Shown here piece by piece: positions 14,553-23,185 of a DNA stretch of 34,100 bases. The stretch is taken from NCBI GenBank assembly GCA_023251975.1, contig JAHEXU010000011.1, positions 1-34,100 of the forward strand. Direction: 5' to 3'. The notes below the pieces were generated by a model. It made no database searches and was not told the DNA's origin. It saw only the letters and a list, made by a program, of their open reading frames with translations. Source of the DNA: a bacterium. Lineage in GTDB: Bacteria > Actinomycetota > Thermoleophilia > Solirubrobacterales > 70-9. Numbering within the stretch: the stretch's first letter is position 1; each line of letters begins with the position of its first letter. The position numbers were made by a program, and so were the translations under genes.

Positions 14553-14941
14553 GAGACGGGCGCCGAGCTCGACGGCCCGCTCCCGCGCCTTTGCCCGGGC
14601 GGCACTGATCGCCTCCAGCTCGCGCTCCCCGATCGCGTCGATCAGCCGAAAGGCGGTGGAGCCCGAGGCCACCGACCCGAACAGATCGGGCTGATCGCGA
14701 AGCGCGGCGGTCTGCGAGGTGTTCACCGCCCTGGGCGAACACGACTGGGAGGTCACGGATCACCTCGCCGGGGTCGTGGCGGCCGCGGCGCTTTCGGACC
14801 CCGCCAAGGGCCTTCGAGAGCTCGGCCGTGAGGCCGAGCCGATCACTGAGATTCGACAGCGCAAGCGCACCGGCGTGTGTCGCAAAGTCCCTCGCCGTCA
14901 GCCGTGATCTCGACAGTCTCGGACGATCCGTTTCTTTTCAC
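14553..14941 (-). pseudogene. IS1380-family transposase, N-terminal remnant
   Basis: From GTG 14941 the reverse strand reads ETVEITADGEGL and then shifts frame. It continues with ATHAGALALSNLSDRLGLT, RGRHDPGEVIRDLPVVFAQG, shifts again, and then reads LRDQPDLFGSVASGSTAFRL and ELEAISAARAKARERAVELG. These are the N-terminal blocks of IS1380 transposases (GEGLVSHAG, DRLGLT, HDPG.V.RDL, LRDQPELFGPVASDxTAFR). The match stops at LGAR, before the DDE core. Two frameshifts and the truncation make it inactive. I cannot identify terminal inverted repeats. Confidence 0.75.
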
Positions 14942-15214
14942 TTCACGGTGGGGCCGCCTGGGTTGGGGATGCTGGTTGCGATGCCTAGCTTTACCCAGCT
15001 CAGGAGGCGAATTTATGTGCTCAGGCGTGGTTCACGGGCCAGCTTGATGCACGATCTGGGGTGAGGGTGCGTGTCGGCGAGGGTGACCGGGTGAACCGCG
15101 TGATTCGGTGCCAACGGCGTCGGTTGCGCGCCAGAGAGCCGTCTCCGTTGGCTTGAGACTGACGGTCATGCAACCGATCAGTTCGCCGTCACGATCTCGA
15201 ATAGGATCTCGGTC
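14942..15214. other. Intergenic, upstream of the P450
   Basis: No gene is supported. The outer end of the IS1380 remnant is probably here, but no terminal repeat is clear. Near the P450, TTGAGA (after TTGGC, about 15154) could be a -35 box; no matching -10 is convincing. AGGATC about 9 bases before GTG 15215 may serve as ribosome-binding site. Confidence 0.4.
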
Positions 15215-16498
15215 GTGCCGCTTCCTCCCGGGCCGAGAATTGGCTCGATCGCCTGTACCGCGCGTTTCATGTGGCGGCCGATCGATTCGCTACTGACGTG
15301 GCACCGTCGCTACGGCGACGCCTTCACGGTCCCATACCTGCGCTTTGGCACCGGGGTCTATGTTGCCGACCCCGATGAAATTAGATCGATGTTCACCGGC
15401 GACCAGTCGAGCCTGCTGGCGGGCGAGGCGAACTCGCCGCTGGAGCCGGTCCTCGGCTCCTCCTCGGTGCTGGTGCTGGACGGCCCCGAGCACATCCGCC
15501 AGCGCAAGCTGCTCTCACCGCCGCTGCAGGGCGACCGCCTCGGATCGATCCGCGAAACGATCCGCGAGGTCGCCTCGACCGAGATCGACGGCTGGCGAAG
15601 CGGCGAGACAATCGTGGTCCGAGCGCGGATGCGCCAGGTCACCTTCGATGTGATCGCCCGGACCGTCTTTGGCGTCAGCGACCCGGATCGAATCGCTCGG
15701 CTGCGCGAAGCCCTGATGGCGCTGCTCAACCTCGGCCCGGCCTTCTTCTTGCCCGACGCGATGCGGACCAACCTCGGGCGCTACAGCCCCGGCGGGATCT
15801 TCGAGGCGCGGCTCGCCGCCGCCGATCACCTGCTCTATGAGGAGATCGCCCTGCGCCGCGCCGCGCCTGACCTCGACCGTCGTGGCGATGTGCTGTCGGC
15901 GCTGCTGCGAGCCCGCGATGACGACGGCGGTGCGATGAGTGACGCCGAGTTGCGCGACGAGCTGATCACCATGCTGGCGGCGGGACATGAGACGACCGCG
16001 ACCGGACTGGCCTTCGCGTTTGAGCTGGTGGCGAGGCATCCCGAGGTGCAGGAGCGACTGCGCTCCGAGCCCGACGACGACGCCTACCTGAAGGCGGTCG
16101 TCAGCGAGGTACTGCGGCTGCGGCCGGTGATCGACGCCAGCGAACGGACCCTGACCGAGCCTCGACAGGTCTGCGGGTATCAGCTGCCAGCCGGGATCCG
16201 GGTTTACCCGGCTGCGGTCTGTGTCCATCACCGCGCCGACATCTACCCCGAACCGGAGCGATTCCGCCCCGAGCGATTCCTTGAAGGGGAGCAGCAGCCG
16301 TACTCGTGGATCCCGTTTGGCGGCGGGATTCGCCGCTGCATCGGCGCCTCGCTCGCGCAGGCGGAGATCGCCGAGATTCTGCGGATAGCGGTTACCCGGC
16401 GGCGCTTCGAACCGGTCCGCCGCGACCCCGACCCGGTTGTTCTCAGCGGTATCACCCTGGCGCCGAGCCGCGGCGTCGCGCTGCGAATCACCGGCTGA
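15215..16498 (+). CDS. Cytochrome P450
   Basis: This soluble bacterial P450 has 427 aa and starts LPPGPRIGS, the proline hinge usual in this subgroup. The I-helix oxygen-binding motif is AGHETT (256-261), the ExxR motif is EVLR (298-301), and the heme loop FGGGIRRCIGASLA has the thiolate Cys375. The N-terminal RRYGDAFTV..FG..VYVADPDEIR and LVLDGPEHIRQRKLL match the CYP110-like group that oxidises fatty acids and terpenoids. The GTG start at 15215 keeps the proline hinge. It is convergent with the acyl-CoA dehydrogenase 13 bases beyond. It needs a ferredoxin and reductase, neither of which is present here. Confidence 0.93.
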   Translation: MPLPPGPRIGSIACTARFMWRPIDSLLTWHRRYGDAFTVPYLRFGTGVYVADPDEIRSMFTGDQSSLLAGEANSPLEPVLGSSSVLVLDGPEHIRQRKLLSPPLQGDRLGSIRETIREVASTEIDGWRSGETIVVRARMRQVTFDVIARTVFGVSDPDRIARLREALMALLNLGPAFFLPDAMRTNLGRYSPGGIFEARLAAADHLLYEEIALRRAAPDLDRRGDVLSALLRARDDDGGAMSDAELRDELITMLAAGHETTATGLAFAFELVARHPEVQERLRSEPDDDAYLKAVVSEVLRLRPVIDASERTLTEPRQVCGYQLPAGIRVYPAAVCVHHRADIYPEPERFRPERFLEGEQQPYSWIPFGGGIRRCIGASLAQAEIAEILRIAVTRRRFEPVRRDPDPVVLSGITLAPSRGVALRITG

Positions 16499-16511
16499 GC
16501 ACGCCAGCGAG

Positions 16512-17552
16512 TCAGCCTTCGAGCAGGGCGCCCGCGAGCTCAGCCGAGACCGTGTCGTGGCTTCCGTAGAGGCGGCGCAGCAGCTGTCCGCGTCGGAAGT
16601 AAAGCGGCGCATCGTGTTCCCAGGTGACTCCGATCCCGCCGTGGACCGACATGCACCTCCGGGTCGCGAGGTCAACCGCGGTAGCGGCACCGAGGCGGGC
16701 GGCGAGGGCGCGACGACGGAATCCTTCGGGGTTGTCGGCGTACTCCGAACAGGCGTCACGAACCAGCACCTCAGCCACCTCGAGCCGACGCAGTACCTCG
16801 ACCAAGCCGTGCTTTATCGCCTGAAAGGAACCGATCGGACGGGCGAAGGCGAACCGCTGCTTGGCGTATTCGACACCGAGCTCAAGCGCCGAGCGCCCGG
16901 TTCCGCAAAGCGACGCCGCGACCAAGAGGTGGGCGAGGGCACAGACACGGTTGCGGGCTGCGGTGTCGAGTGCAAGCGCACTCGCGGCGGCCCCGGAGAA
17001 CGAGGGCCGCGCCACCGCGACGCTCGGATCGAACGAATCGATCGCCTCGACCACCAACCCGACGGCATCGGCATCGACACACCAGGCGCTGGCGGCGGTG
17101 ATCACGACCAGCACGTCGGCGCCGGGAAGATCCGGGGTTAGCCCGCCGCTACCGCTCAGGCGGCCCCCCTCGTCGGCGCTCACGCTGGCCGAACCGAGCA
17201 CCGCCGCGGCGCGCAGCTCACCGCCAGCCAGCGCCGCCAGCCGCGGATCGCCGGGATCAGCGGCGGCAATAGCCGCGGTCCCAACCAGGTGGCCGATCAG
17301 CGGCAGCGGCGCCAGCCGACGTCCTGCCTCGGCCAGCACCAGCGCCGCCTCGGTCGGACCGAGGCCGGCTCCGCCCGCCTCCTCGTCGACCAACAGCCCG
17401 GTCCAGCCAGCCTCGACGGCGGTCGCCCACTGCTGCACGAGTTCGGCGCCGTCGAGCGCCGCGCGGATCGACTCCAGTGAGCAGACGCGCGACAGCGCGT
17501 CGGCCGCCGCCTCCTGGACGAATTTCTGCTCATCACTCAAAAAGGCTGGCAT
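16512..17552 (-). CDS. Acyl-CoA dehydrogenase, small beta-type subunit
   Basis: This 346-residue protein is shorter than catalytic acyl-CoA dehydrogenases (about 380-400). It has the N-terminal helical domain (FLSDEQKFVQEAAADALSRV, EEAGGAGLG), a reduced middle domain, and a C-terminal domain with RPIGSFQAIKHGLVEV, SVHGGIGVTWEHDAPLYFRR and LYGSHDT. This is the pattern of the non-catalytic-like subunit of heterotetrameric FadE enzymes known from mycobacterial steroid side-chain degradation. Its likely partner is the alpha-type subunit at 18593-19771. ATG 17552 overlaps the stop of the upstream SDR (TGATG), so the two are translationally coupled. Confidence 0.85.
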   Translation of the reverse strand: MPAFLSDEQKFVQEAAADALSRVCSLESIRAALDGAELVQQWATAVEAGWTGLLVDEEAGGAGLGPTEAALVLAEAGRRLAPLPLIGHLVGTAAIAAADPGDPRLAALAGGELRAAAVLGSASVSADEGGRLSGSGGLTPDLPGADVLVVITAASAWCVDADAVGLVVEAIDSFDPSVAVARPSFSGAAASALALDTAARNRVCALAHLLVAASLCGTGRSALELGVEYAKQRFAFARPIGSFQAIKHGLVEVLRRLEVAEVLVRDACSEYADNPEGFRRRALAARLGAATAVDLATRRCMSVHGGIGVTWEHDAPLYFRRGQLLRRLYGSHDTVSAELAGALLEG

Positions 17553-18391
17553 CAGCTCGTCATCCCCAGCGCGAGGCCACCGCTGACCCCGAGGACCTGC
17601 CCGTGCACGTAATCAGAACCGGGCGAGCAGAGGTAGTAGACGCCGCGCGCGGCCTCCTCGGCGGTGGCGGGACGACCGAGCGGGATGAAGTTGTGGAAGG
17701 CTGATCGTGCCTGCTCAGGGATCCCGATCGGGAGCTTTCGATCGTCACCGAGGTCGATCTCGCCGACGGTCCCGATCGCTGCGGTCAGCCGGGTCTCGAT
17801 CGCCCCGAAGGCGATCGCGTTGACGTTGATCTTGAGCGGCCCCCACTCCTTGGCAAGCGCCTTGGTGAGCCCAACCGAACCACCCTTCGCCGCGGCGTAT
17901 GCGACCTGACCGGCATTGCCCATCACCCCCGACAGCGAGGTGACCGTAACGACCTTGCGAAAGACCTCGCGACCGGCCGCCTGGTCGGCCTTGGCCGGCT
18001 CGCGCAGGTAGGGCGAGGCGGCCCGGAGCATCCGAAACGGGACCGTCGTGTGGATCGCGATCATCGCCTCCCACTGCTCGTCGGTGATCTTGTGAAGCGG
18101 CGCGTCCCAGGCGTAGCCGGCGTTGTTGACGAGAATGTCGATCCCGCCGAACGCCTCGACCGCAGCCTCGACCAGCTGCTCGCAGACGCCGCCAGCGGTC
18201 AGGTTGCCGCTGTGAACCGCGGCGTCGCCGTGCAGCGAGTCGGCGACCGACTGCGCCAGATCCCCGTCGAGGTCGGACACAACCACCTTGGCGCCGGCCG
18301 CGCTCAACTTGCGGACGGTCTGCTCGCCGATCCCGCGGGCCGAGCCCGTGACCACCGCGATTCGGCCCTCCAATTCCTTTGCCTCGCCCAT
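17552..18391 (-). CDS. SDR-family oxidoreductase (FabG-like, 3-hydroxyacyl dehydrogenase type)
   Basis: This 279-residue protein has TGSARGIG (15-22), Asp40-containing VVVSDLD (suggesting NAD), NNAG (89-92), Ser152/154 (TSLSG), Tyr165 and Lys169 (YAAAK). An insert of about 15 residues (EPAKADQAAGREVF) lies before the active-site strand, and the end is GQVLGVSGGLALGMTS. ATG 18391 has AAGGAG 7 bases upstream. The gene is coupled to the beta-type acyl-CoA dehydrogenase downstream and divergent from the alpha-type subunit. Oxidation of a hydroxyacyl-CoA or a ring hydroxyl in the same pathway is the likely role. Confidence 0.88.
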   Translation of the reverse strand: MGEAKELEGRIAVVTGSARGIGEQTVRKLSAAGAKVVVSDLDGDLAQSVADSLHGDAAVHSGNLTAGGVCEQLVEAAVEAFGGIDILVNNAGYAWDAPLHKITDEQWEAMIAIHTTVPFRMLRAASPYLREPAKADQAAGREVFRKVVTVTSLSGVMGNAGQVAYAAAKGGSVGLTKALAKEWGPLKINVNAIAFGAIETRLTAAIGTVGEIDLGDDRKLPIGIPEQARSAFHNFIPLGRPATAEEAARGVYYLCSPGSDYVHGQVLGVSGGLALGMTS

Positions 18392-18450
18392 CTCCCTGCT
18401 CCTTTTCAAGCCATAACTCGCTGGCGCGCCCGGTCGCGTCCAGGGGCGAA

Positions 18451-18475
18451 CTGTACAGGCTGTTTGAACACCTCG
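18451..18475. promoter_or_regulatory. Operator-like site O1 (divergent region)
   Basis: This 25-bp site contains CTGTACA, TGTTTG and ACAC..TCG. It matches site O2 (18539-18563) at 20 of 25 positions in the same orientation, 88 bp apart. It lies close to the SDR start, so it could repress the leftward transcript. Confidence 0.55.
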
Positions 18476-18538
18476 TCGGAGCCACCCAGGGCGCAGGACC
18501 GCAGCCCGCAAGCGCCGCCCGCCATTTCAGCGCGATCG

Positions 18539-18563
18539 CTGTACACTGTGTTTGTACACGTCG
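18539..18563. promoter_or_regulatory. Operator-like site O2 (divergent region)
   Basis: CTGTACA and TTGTACACG place two TGTACA palindromes seven bases apart, giving an inverted-repeat operator of the TetR-target kind. It ends 29 bases before the TTG start of the alpha-type acyl-CoA dehydrogenase. The repeated occurrence with O1 supports a shared regulator of both divergent operons. Which regulator is unknown. Confidence 0.6.
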
Positions 18564-18592
18564 TAGGATCGCGGCCGAGAGGGAGCCGACAG

Positions 18593-19771
18593 TTGAAACC
18601 CAAGGACACCGCCGAGCAGGCGGCATTCCGTGCAGAAGTGCGCGATTACCTGGCACAAATTGCCGACCAGGCACCCGAAAGCGCGACCGAGTCGGCCTCG
18701 GTCGCTGCTCGCGCCGCCTGGCAGCGCAAGCTCGCCGAGGGCGGCTTCGTCGGGGTCGCCTGGCCGGCCGAACACGGTGGCCGCGGCCTCGGCCCGCTCG
18801 AACAGATGATTGTCGACGACGAGCTTGAGCGCGCCGATCTGCCGGGGATCCTCGACTTCATCGGGATCGGGATGCTCGGGCCGGCGATGATCGTGCATGC
18901 CTCCGAGCAGCAACAGCACCGCCACCTCGGGCCGCTCCTGCACGCCGAGGAGGTTTGGTGTCAGCTCTTCAGCGAGCCTGCCGCCGGGTCCGACCTCGCC
19001 GGGATCAAGGCCCGCGCCAAGCTCAGCGACGGCGGCGGCTGGACAATTGACGGGCAGAAGGTTTGGACGACCAACGCCCAGTTCGCCTCCTACGGGATGC
19101 TTTTGGCGCGAACCGACACGAGCGCGATCAAGCATCGCGGCCTGACGATGTTCATCGTCGCGATGGACTCAGCCGGGCTCGAGGTTCGCCCGCTCCGCCA
19201 GATCAACGGCGAGGCCCACTTCAACGAGGTCTTCCTCGACGGGGTCGAGCTGCCCGCCGACGCGGTGATCGGTGGGGTCGGCAACGGCTGGAAGGTCGCC
19301 CTGACGGTGCTGATGTTCGAACGGATGGCGATTTCCGGCCACGCCCGCAGCTTCGGGATCGAGCTCGACGCGGTGGTCGAAGCGGTCCGCGATTCGGGCC
19401 GTGGGGACGACCCGATAATCCGCCGCCGCCTGGCCGAGCTGGCGGTCGATCTGATGGCGCTGTCGGCCGCTTCGAAGGAGACCCTGTTCGCGCTGCAATC
19501 GGGGCTAACCCCAGGTCCGGAGGTCGGCCTTCAAAAGGTGACGTTGGTCGAATCGACGACGGCGGCGGGGGAACTCGGAATCGATCTTTACGGGCCCGAG
19601 GCGCTGGTCGCCGGGAATCGCTGGGCCGAGACGACCGCGTTCGCCCCCGGGCTCCGCTCGGCCGGCGGCTCGAATGAGATTCTTGCCACCACGATCGGCG
19701 AGCGAGTCCTCGGGCTGCCGCCGGAACCGCGACTCGACAAGAACGTCGCGTTCGACCAGCTGCCCGGCTAA
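18593..19771 (+). CDS. Acyl-CoA dehydrogenase, alpha-type catalytic subunit
   Basis: The TTG start at 18593 with GAGGGAG upstream gives 392 residues. The N-terminal domain includes GGFVGVAWPAEHGGRGL. The FAD/substrate motif CQLFSEPAAGSDLAGIKARA is followed by DGQKVWTTNAQFA. The usual catalytic Glu position near the C-terminus is Ala (SAGGSNEI). LMFERMAISG instead has a Glu at the place used by isovaleryl-CoA dehydrogenase-type enzymes (LERLVL), so that Glu is the likely base. This arrangement is common in alpha subunits of heteromeric FadE enzymes. It would pair with the beta-type subunit at 16512-17552 and desaturate an unusual acyl-CoA with FAD. The P450 follows 30 bases later in the same operon. 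Confidence 0.9.
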   Translation: MKPKDTAEQAAFRAEVRDYLAQIADQAPESATESASVAARAAWQRKLAEGGFVGVAWPAEHGGRGLGPLEQMIVDDELERADLPGILDFIGIGMLGPAMIVHASEQQQHRHLGPLLHAEEVWCQLFSEPAAGSDLAGIKARAKLSDGGGWTIDGQKVWTTNAQFASYGMLLARTDTSAIKHRGLTMFIVAMDSAGLEVRPLRQINGEAHFNEVFLDGVELPADAVIGGVGNGWKVALTVLMFERMAISGHARSFGIELDAVVEAVRDSGRGDDPIIRRRLAELAVDLMALSAASKETLFALQSGLTPGPEVGLQKVTLVESTTAAGELGIDLYGPEALVAGNRWAETTAFAPGLRSAGGSNEILATTIGERVLGLPPEPRLDKNVAFDQLPG

Positions 19772-19801
19772 CGCCACCCTGAGTACAACGAGGAGATCCA
19801 G

Positions 19802-21025
19802 ATGAGTACTACCGACGCGACCGTCCTAACCGACCACGAGACCTTCGCCGAGGGGCCGCCGCACCCGATGTTCGACGCGATTCGGGCCGAGACGCCGCTC
19901 GCCGACAGCGGCGTCGGACCCGAGGGCAACCGGCTGTGGGCGGTCTGCCGCCATGCCGACATCGCCGAGGTGAGCCGCAGCACCGACCGCTTCTCCTCCA
20001 ACGTCGCCGGAATCTTTCCGAACAGCAACGCCGTCTTCAACCTGATGTTGACCCAGAACCTGCTCCTCTACAAGGACCCGCCCGACCACACCAAGTTCCG
20101 CAAGATCCTGCAGACCGCGTTCGTCCCCAACTCGGTCAACAAGCGCCAAGAACAGGTTCGCGCGACGATCGATGCGTTCATCGACGGTGTGATCGAGCGC
20201 GGCGAATGCGACTTCGTCAAGCAGATCGCGGTCCCGTTCCCGCTGAGCGTCCTGATGGACCTGATGGGCCTGCCCCGCGAAGACATTCACACCCTCGAGG
20301 GCTGGATCGACGCGATTGAGGCGGCCACGATCTCCGGCGTCTCCGACGAGGCGAACCCGGTGATGATGGAGATGGCCCCCTACCTGCTCGAGCAGATCAC
20401 CCGCCAAAAAGAGGCCGGCACCGAAAGCCTGGTGGTCACCCTGGCAAACGCGGTGGTCGACGGTGAGAGCATGAAGGATGAGGAGATCTTGGTCTTCTTC
20501 GGCCTGCTCGTGTTTGCCGGCAACGACACGACCCGCAACACCCTGGCGAACGGAATGCGAGTCCTGCTCGAGCATCCCGAGCAGATGCGGATGCTGGTCG
20601 ACGACCCGTCGCTGATCCCGAACGCGGTCGAGGAAATCCTCCGCTACACCTCGGTTGTCCAGTACTTCTGCCGCACCGCCACCGCCGATACCGAGCTGTC
20701 GGGCTGCCCGGTCGGCGAAGGCGACAAGGTGATGATCTGGTACACCGCCGGTTCGCGCGACCCCGGCGTCAACGACGACCCGCACCGCTTCGACATCACC
20801 CGCGATTCGATTGAGCACATGGCGTTCGGCGGCGGCGGTCGTCACTTCTGCCTCGGTGCGGGGCTCGCCCGCCAAGAGCTTCGGGTCGCCTTCGAACAGA
20901 TCCTGGGTCGGATGGAGAACATCGAGCTGGCGGACGCGCCGGTGCGAAAGCGCACCAACTGGGCCAACGCCCTGACCTCGATGCCGATCACCTTCAGGTC
21001 GGGTTCTCCCCTCAACCCGTCCTGA
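19802..21025 (+). CDS. Cytochrome P450 (CYP124/125/142-like group)
   Basis: This 407-residue P450 starts at ATG 19802 with GAGGAG upstream. It shows LLLYKDPPDHTKFRKIL (about 87-103), the I-helix motif FAGNDTTRNT (238-247), EEILRYTS (277-284) with the ExxR residues, and the heme loop FGGGGRHFCLGAGLAR with Cys350. GNDTTRN and GRHFCLG are typical of the actinobacterial P450s that hydroxylate terminal carbons of steroid side chains and branched lipids; this subgroup call is by resemblance. It is in an operon with the alpha-type acyl-CoA dehydrogenase. Electron donors are not encoded nearby. Confidence 0.92.
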   Translation: MSTTDATVLTDHETFAEGPPHPMFDAIRAETPLADSGVGPEGNRLWAVCRHADIAEVSRSTDRFSSNVAGIFPNSNAVFNLMLTQNLLLYKDPPDHTKFRKILQTAFVPNSVNKRQEQVRATIDAFIDGVIERGECDFVKQIAVPFPLSVLMDLMGLPREDIHTLEGWIDAIEAATISGVSDEANPVMMEMAPYLLEQITRQKEAGTESLVVTLANAVVDGESMKDEEILVFFGLLVFAGNDTTRNTLANGMRVLLEHPEQMRMLVDDPSLIPNAVEEILRYTSVVQYFCRTATADTELSGCPVGEGDKVMIWYTAGSRDPGVNDDPHRFDITRDSIEHMAFGGGGRHFCLGAGLARQELRVAFEQILGRMENIELADAPVRKRTNWANALTSMPITFRSGSPLNPS

Positions 21026-21029
21026 AAAG

Positions 21030-21094
21030 CCGCAACTCCGCCGCCAGCCCCGGACTGGCTCTCTCCTCCCAGTTGGGGCTGGCGCGGGTTGCGG
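21030..21094. terminator. Strong long-stem terminator between convergent genes
   Basis: CGCCAGCCCC (21042-21051) pairs perfectly with GGGGCTGGCG (21075-21084). The stem extends outwards with CCGCAAC/GTTGCGG (21030-21036 and 21088-21094), and the loop holds ACTGG/CCAGT. On the reverse strand the hairpin is followed by CTTTT, fitting termination of the aldehyde dehydrogenase transcript. It may also stop the P450 transcript from the other side. Confidence 0.8.
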
Positions 21095-21161
21095 ACTGAG
21101 ATTATTAGCGGGAGCGCAACCCAGGCGCGCCCCCCGACCAGGTCAGCCGGCTCGTCGCCGC

Positions 21162-22736
21162 TTACCCGGCGCGGCGGTGAACGAACTTGGTGGCGCGGTT
21201 TAGCAGGTTGGTGGTCCGCTTCGAGTAGGGAAACATGTATGGCTCGCGCTTGGTCGGCATCCGATTGACGCTGAGGGTCTGGGTCTTGCAGTACTTGCGA
21301 ATTCCGTTCGAGCCGTGGCGCGAGCCGACGCCCGAGGTCTTCCAGCCACCCATCGGGGCGCCGAAAGCGGCGTAGTTGATCTGAGCGTCGTTGACCAGGC
21401 AGGCGCCGGCTTCGATTCGACGGGCGATCTGCTCACCCCGGGCGTTGTCGCGCGTCCAGACCGAAGCTTGCAACCCGTACTTGCAATCGTTGGCAAGCTC
21501 GATCGCCTGTTCGGCGTCGCGGACCTTCATGATCGGCATCGTCGGGCCGAAGGTCTCCTCGGTCATGCAGTCCATCGAGTGATCGACGTCGACCAGGATC
21601 GTCGGCTCGAAGTAACGCCCGCCGCCGTGCTCGGCGCGCTTGCCGCCGGTCACGATCTTGGCGCCCTTCGCGACCGCGTCGGCGACATGCGCCTCGATAA
21701 TCGAGAGCTGCGGCGCAAAGGTCACCGCACCCACCTCGGTCGAACCCGGTGAGCTGTCGGGCCCCTGACGCAACGCCTTGACCTTCTCGGTCACCTTGGC
21801 GAGGAACTCGTCGTAGATCGGCTCCTCAACATAGACGCGCTCGACCGAGATGCAGACCTGGCCGCCGTTGTTCATCGAGAAGTAGGCGGCAGCGTTGGTC
21901 GCCCGCTCCAAGTTGGCGTCGGCCAAAACAATCATTGGATCCTTGCCACCGAGCTCAAGCGAGGCCGGGGTCAGGTTCCGGGCCGCCCGTTCCATCACCT
22001 TGCGGCCGGTTGCGGTCGAGCCGGTGAACATGACGTAGTCGACGTTGTCAATCATCGCCGCGCCGGTCTCGCCGTCGCCGGTCGCAATCCCGAGCACGCC
22101 CTTTGGCAGGCCCGAGGCCTCCATCATCTCGGCGACCAAGAAGATCGTTAGCGGGGTCACCTCGGACGGCTTCAATAGGACCGAGTTGCCCGCCATCAGC
22201 GCCGGGACGCAATCGCAGAAGGCGTTGACCAACGGGTAGTTCCAGGGGCCGATCACGCCGACCAAACCGACCGGCTCGTAGCGGGTTATCACCTTGCGCC
22301 CGAGCACCATCGGCGAGCGGGCCGAAATCCGCTCATCGCGCAGGTACTTCTCGGCGTGCTTTGCCCAGTAGGCAAACGACTCGAGCGCGACCGCGAGTTC
22401 GAGCCCGGCATCCTCATTGGTCTTACCGGTCTCGTCGATGATCGTCCGGGCGAACCGTTCACGATTGTCGAGCAGCCAGCGCCGGGCCCGATTAAAGACC
22501 GCACCGCGCGCCCGGAACCCAATCGCGCTCCAGCCGGGTTGGGCGGCCCGGGCCGCGTCGGCCAGAGCTCGGACCGCGTCGGCGTCAAGCTTTTCGATCG
22601 ACCCGACACTCTCACCGGTCGCCGGATTCTCGACCGAGATCGATTCGACCGCGCCTGATCCGGCGCTGGCGCCAGCCTCGGAACCGTTCGAAGACTCGAT
22701 CTCAACCGGCTGTTGCTCAACGGTCTCGGTGCTCAC
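21162..22736 (-). CDS. NAD(P)-dependent aldehyde dehydrogenase
   Basis: This full-length ALDH has 524 residues. The GTG start at 22736 has GAGGAGGAAG just upstream. After a Ser/Glu-rich N-terminal extension of about 30 residues comes the cofactor region GVIGPWNYPLVNAF (160-173) and FTGSTATGR (237-245). The catalytic Glu261 is in LELGGKDP and the nucleophile Cys295 in NNGGQVCISVERVYV. The C-terminus is basic (KRTTNLLNRATKFVHRRAG), like ALDHs annotated as succinate-semialdehyde or long-chain aldehyde dehydrogenases. Next to the P450 and FadE genes, oxidation of a P450-derived aldehyde to the acid is a reasonable role. It is expressed convergently to the P450. Confidence 0.92.
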   Translation of the reverse strand: MSTETVEQQPVEIESSNGSEAGASAGSGAVESISVENPATGESVGSIEKLDADAVRALADAARAAQPGWSAIGFRARGAVFNRARRWLLDNRERFARTIIDETGKTNEDAGLELAVALESFAYWAKHAEKYLRDERISARSPMVLGRKVITRYEPVGLVGVIGPWNYPLVNAFCDCVPALMAGNSVLLKPSEVTPLTIFLVAEMMEASGLPKGVLGIATGDGETGAAMIDNVDYVMFTGSTATGRKVMERAARNLTPASLELGGKDPMIVLADANLERATNAAAYFSMNNGGQVCISVERVYVEEPIYDEFLAKVTEKVKALRQGPDSSPGSTEVGAVTFAPQLSIIEAHVADAVAKGAKIVTGGKRAEHGGGRYFEPTILVDVDHSMDCMTEETFGPTMPIMKVRDAEQAIELANDCKYGLQASVWTRDNARGEQIARRIEAGACLVNDAQINYAAFGAPMGGWKTSGVGSRHGSNGIRKYCKTQTLSVNRMPTKREPYMFPYSKRTTNLLNRATKFVHRRAG

Positions 22737-22750
22737 GCTTCCTCCTCGAA

Positions 22751-22765
22751 GCCCGCGCTGCGGGC
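22751..22765. promoter_or_regulatory. Hairpin in the aldehyde dehydrogenase leader
   Basis: GCCCGC-GCT-GCGGGC is a perfect 6-bp stem directly upstream of the GAGGAGG ribosome-binding site of the aldehyde dehydrogenase. On the + strand it is followed by GTTTAAAAT. It could be a 5'-UTR hairpin affecting translation or a leftover terminator. Confidence 0.3.
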
Positions 22766-22856
22766 GTTTAAAATCATGGTTGGCGGCGCGCCGCGCCTAC
22801 CGCAGCAGAGTATCAGGCAAACGGATTGCTCGATCAAGGTGTCCGGACAGATCCGC

Positions 22857-23184
22857 TCAAACGAGCAAGCGCGCCCGCAGTCGTCCGATCGTCGCCGTCT
22901 CGAGGCCGTTGGGTTGCAGGTAGGAGGCGACCTCCGCCGGCTCGCCAAGCGCGACCAAAACCCCAAGCATCGCCGACTCGCAGGGCAACATAAGCGCAGC
23001 ACGGACCGGATCGAGCGGCACCCCATCCGCCAGATCGAAGTACTCGCGGGCCAGCACGGCGCTGCGCTCGAGCGGCGGTGCGTCTCCGAGGTAGCGCGCC
23101 AGGACGCTCGCGTGGTCAACCCCGAGCAGTCGTTGCAGCAGGGGCGCGACGATGCCGGTGCGATCCTTGCTTACCGGCGGCACA
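22857..23184 (-). pseudogene. Tyrosine-phosphatase family protein, C-terminal half only
   Basis: The reverse strand reads KDRTGIVAPLLQRLLGVDHA, then SVLARYLGDAP, and ends ASYLQPNGLETATIGRLRAR with LLV. This matches the end of Tyr_phosphatase_3-type enzymes (HCxxGKDRTG...LGV...YL...GL....LR..L). Just before it, another frame gives CAAGK, so the P-loop signature CxxGKDRTG is recoverable if four extra bases (CAAG, a local duplication) are removed. Nothing phosphatase-like precedes the Cys: the adjoining DNA is the start of an AveC-like fragment on the opposite strand. The 5' half is lost. Confidence 0.65.
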
Positions 23185-23185
23185 G

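Noticed and set aside
18050-18592. N-terminal extension of the alpha-type acyl-CoA dehydrogenase
   Set aside because: It overlaps the divergent SDR and crosses the operator region. TTG 18593 has GAGGGAG and gives the family length.
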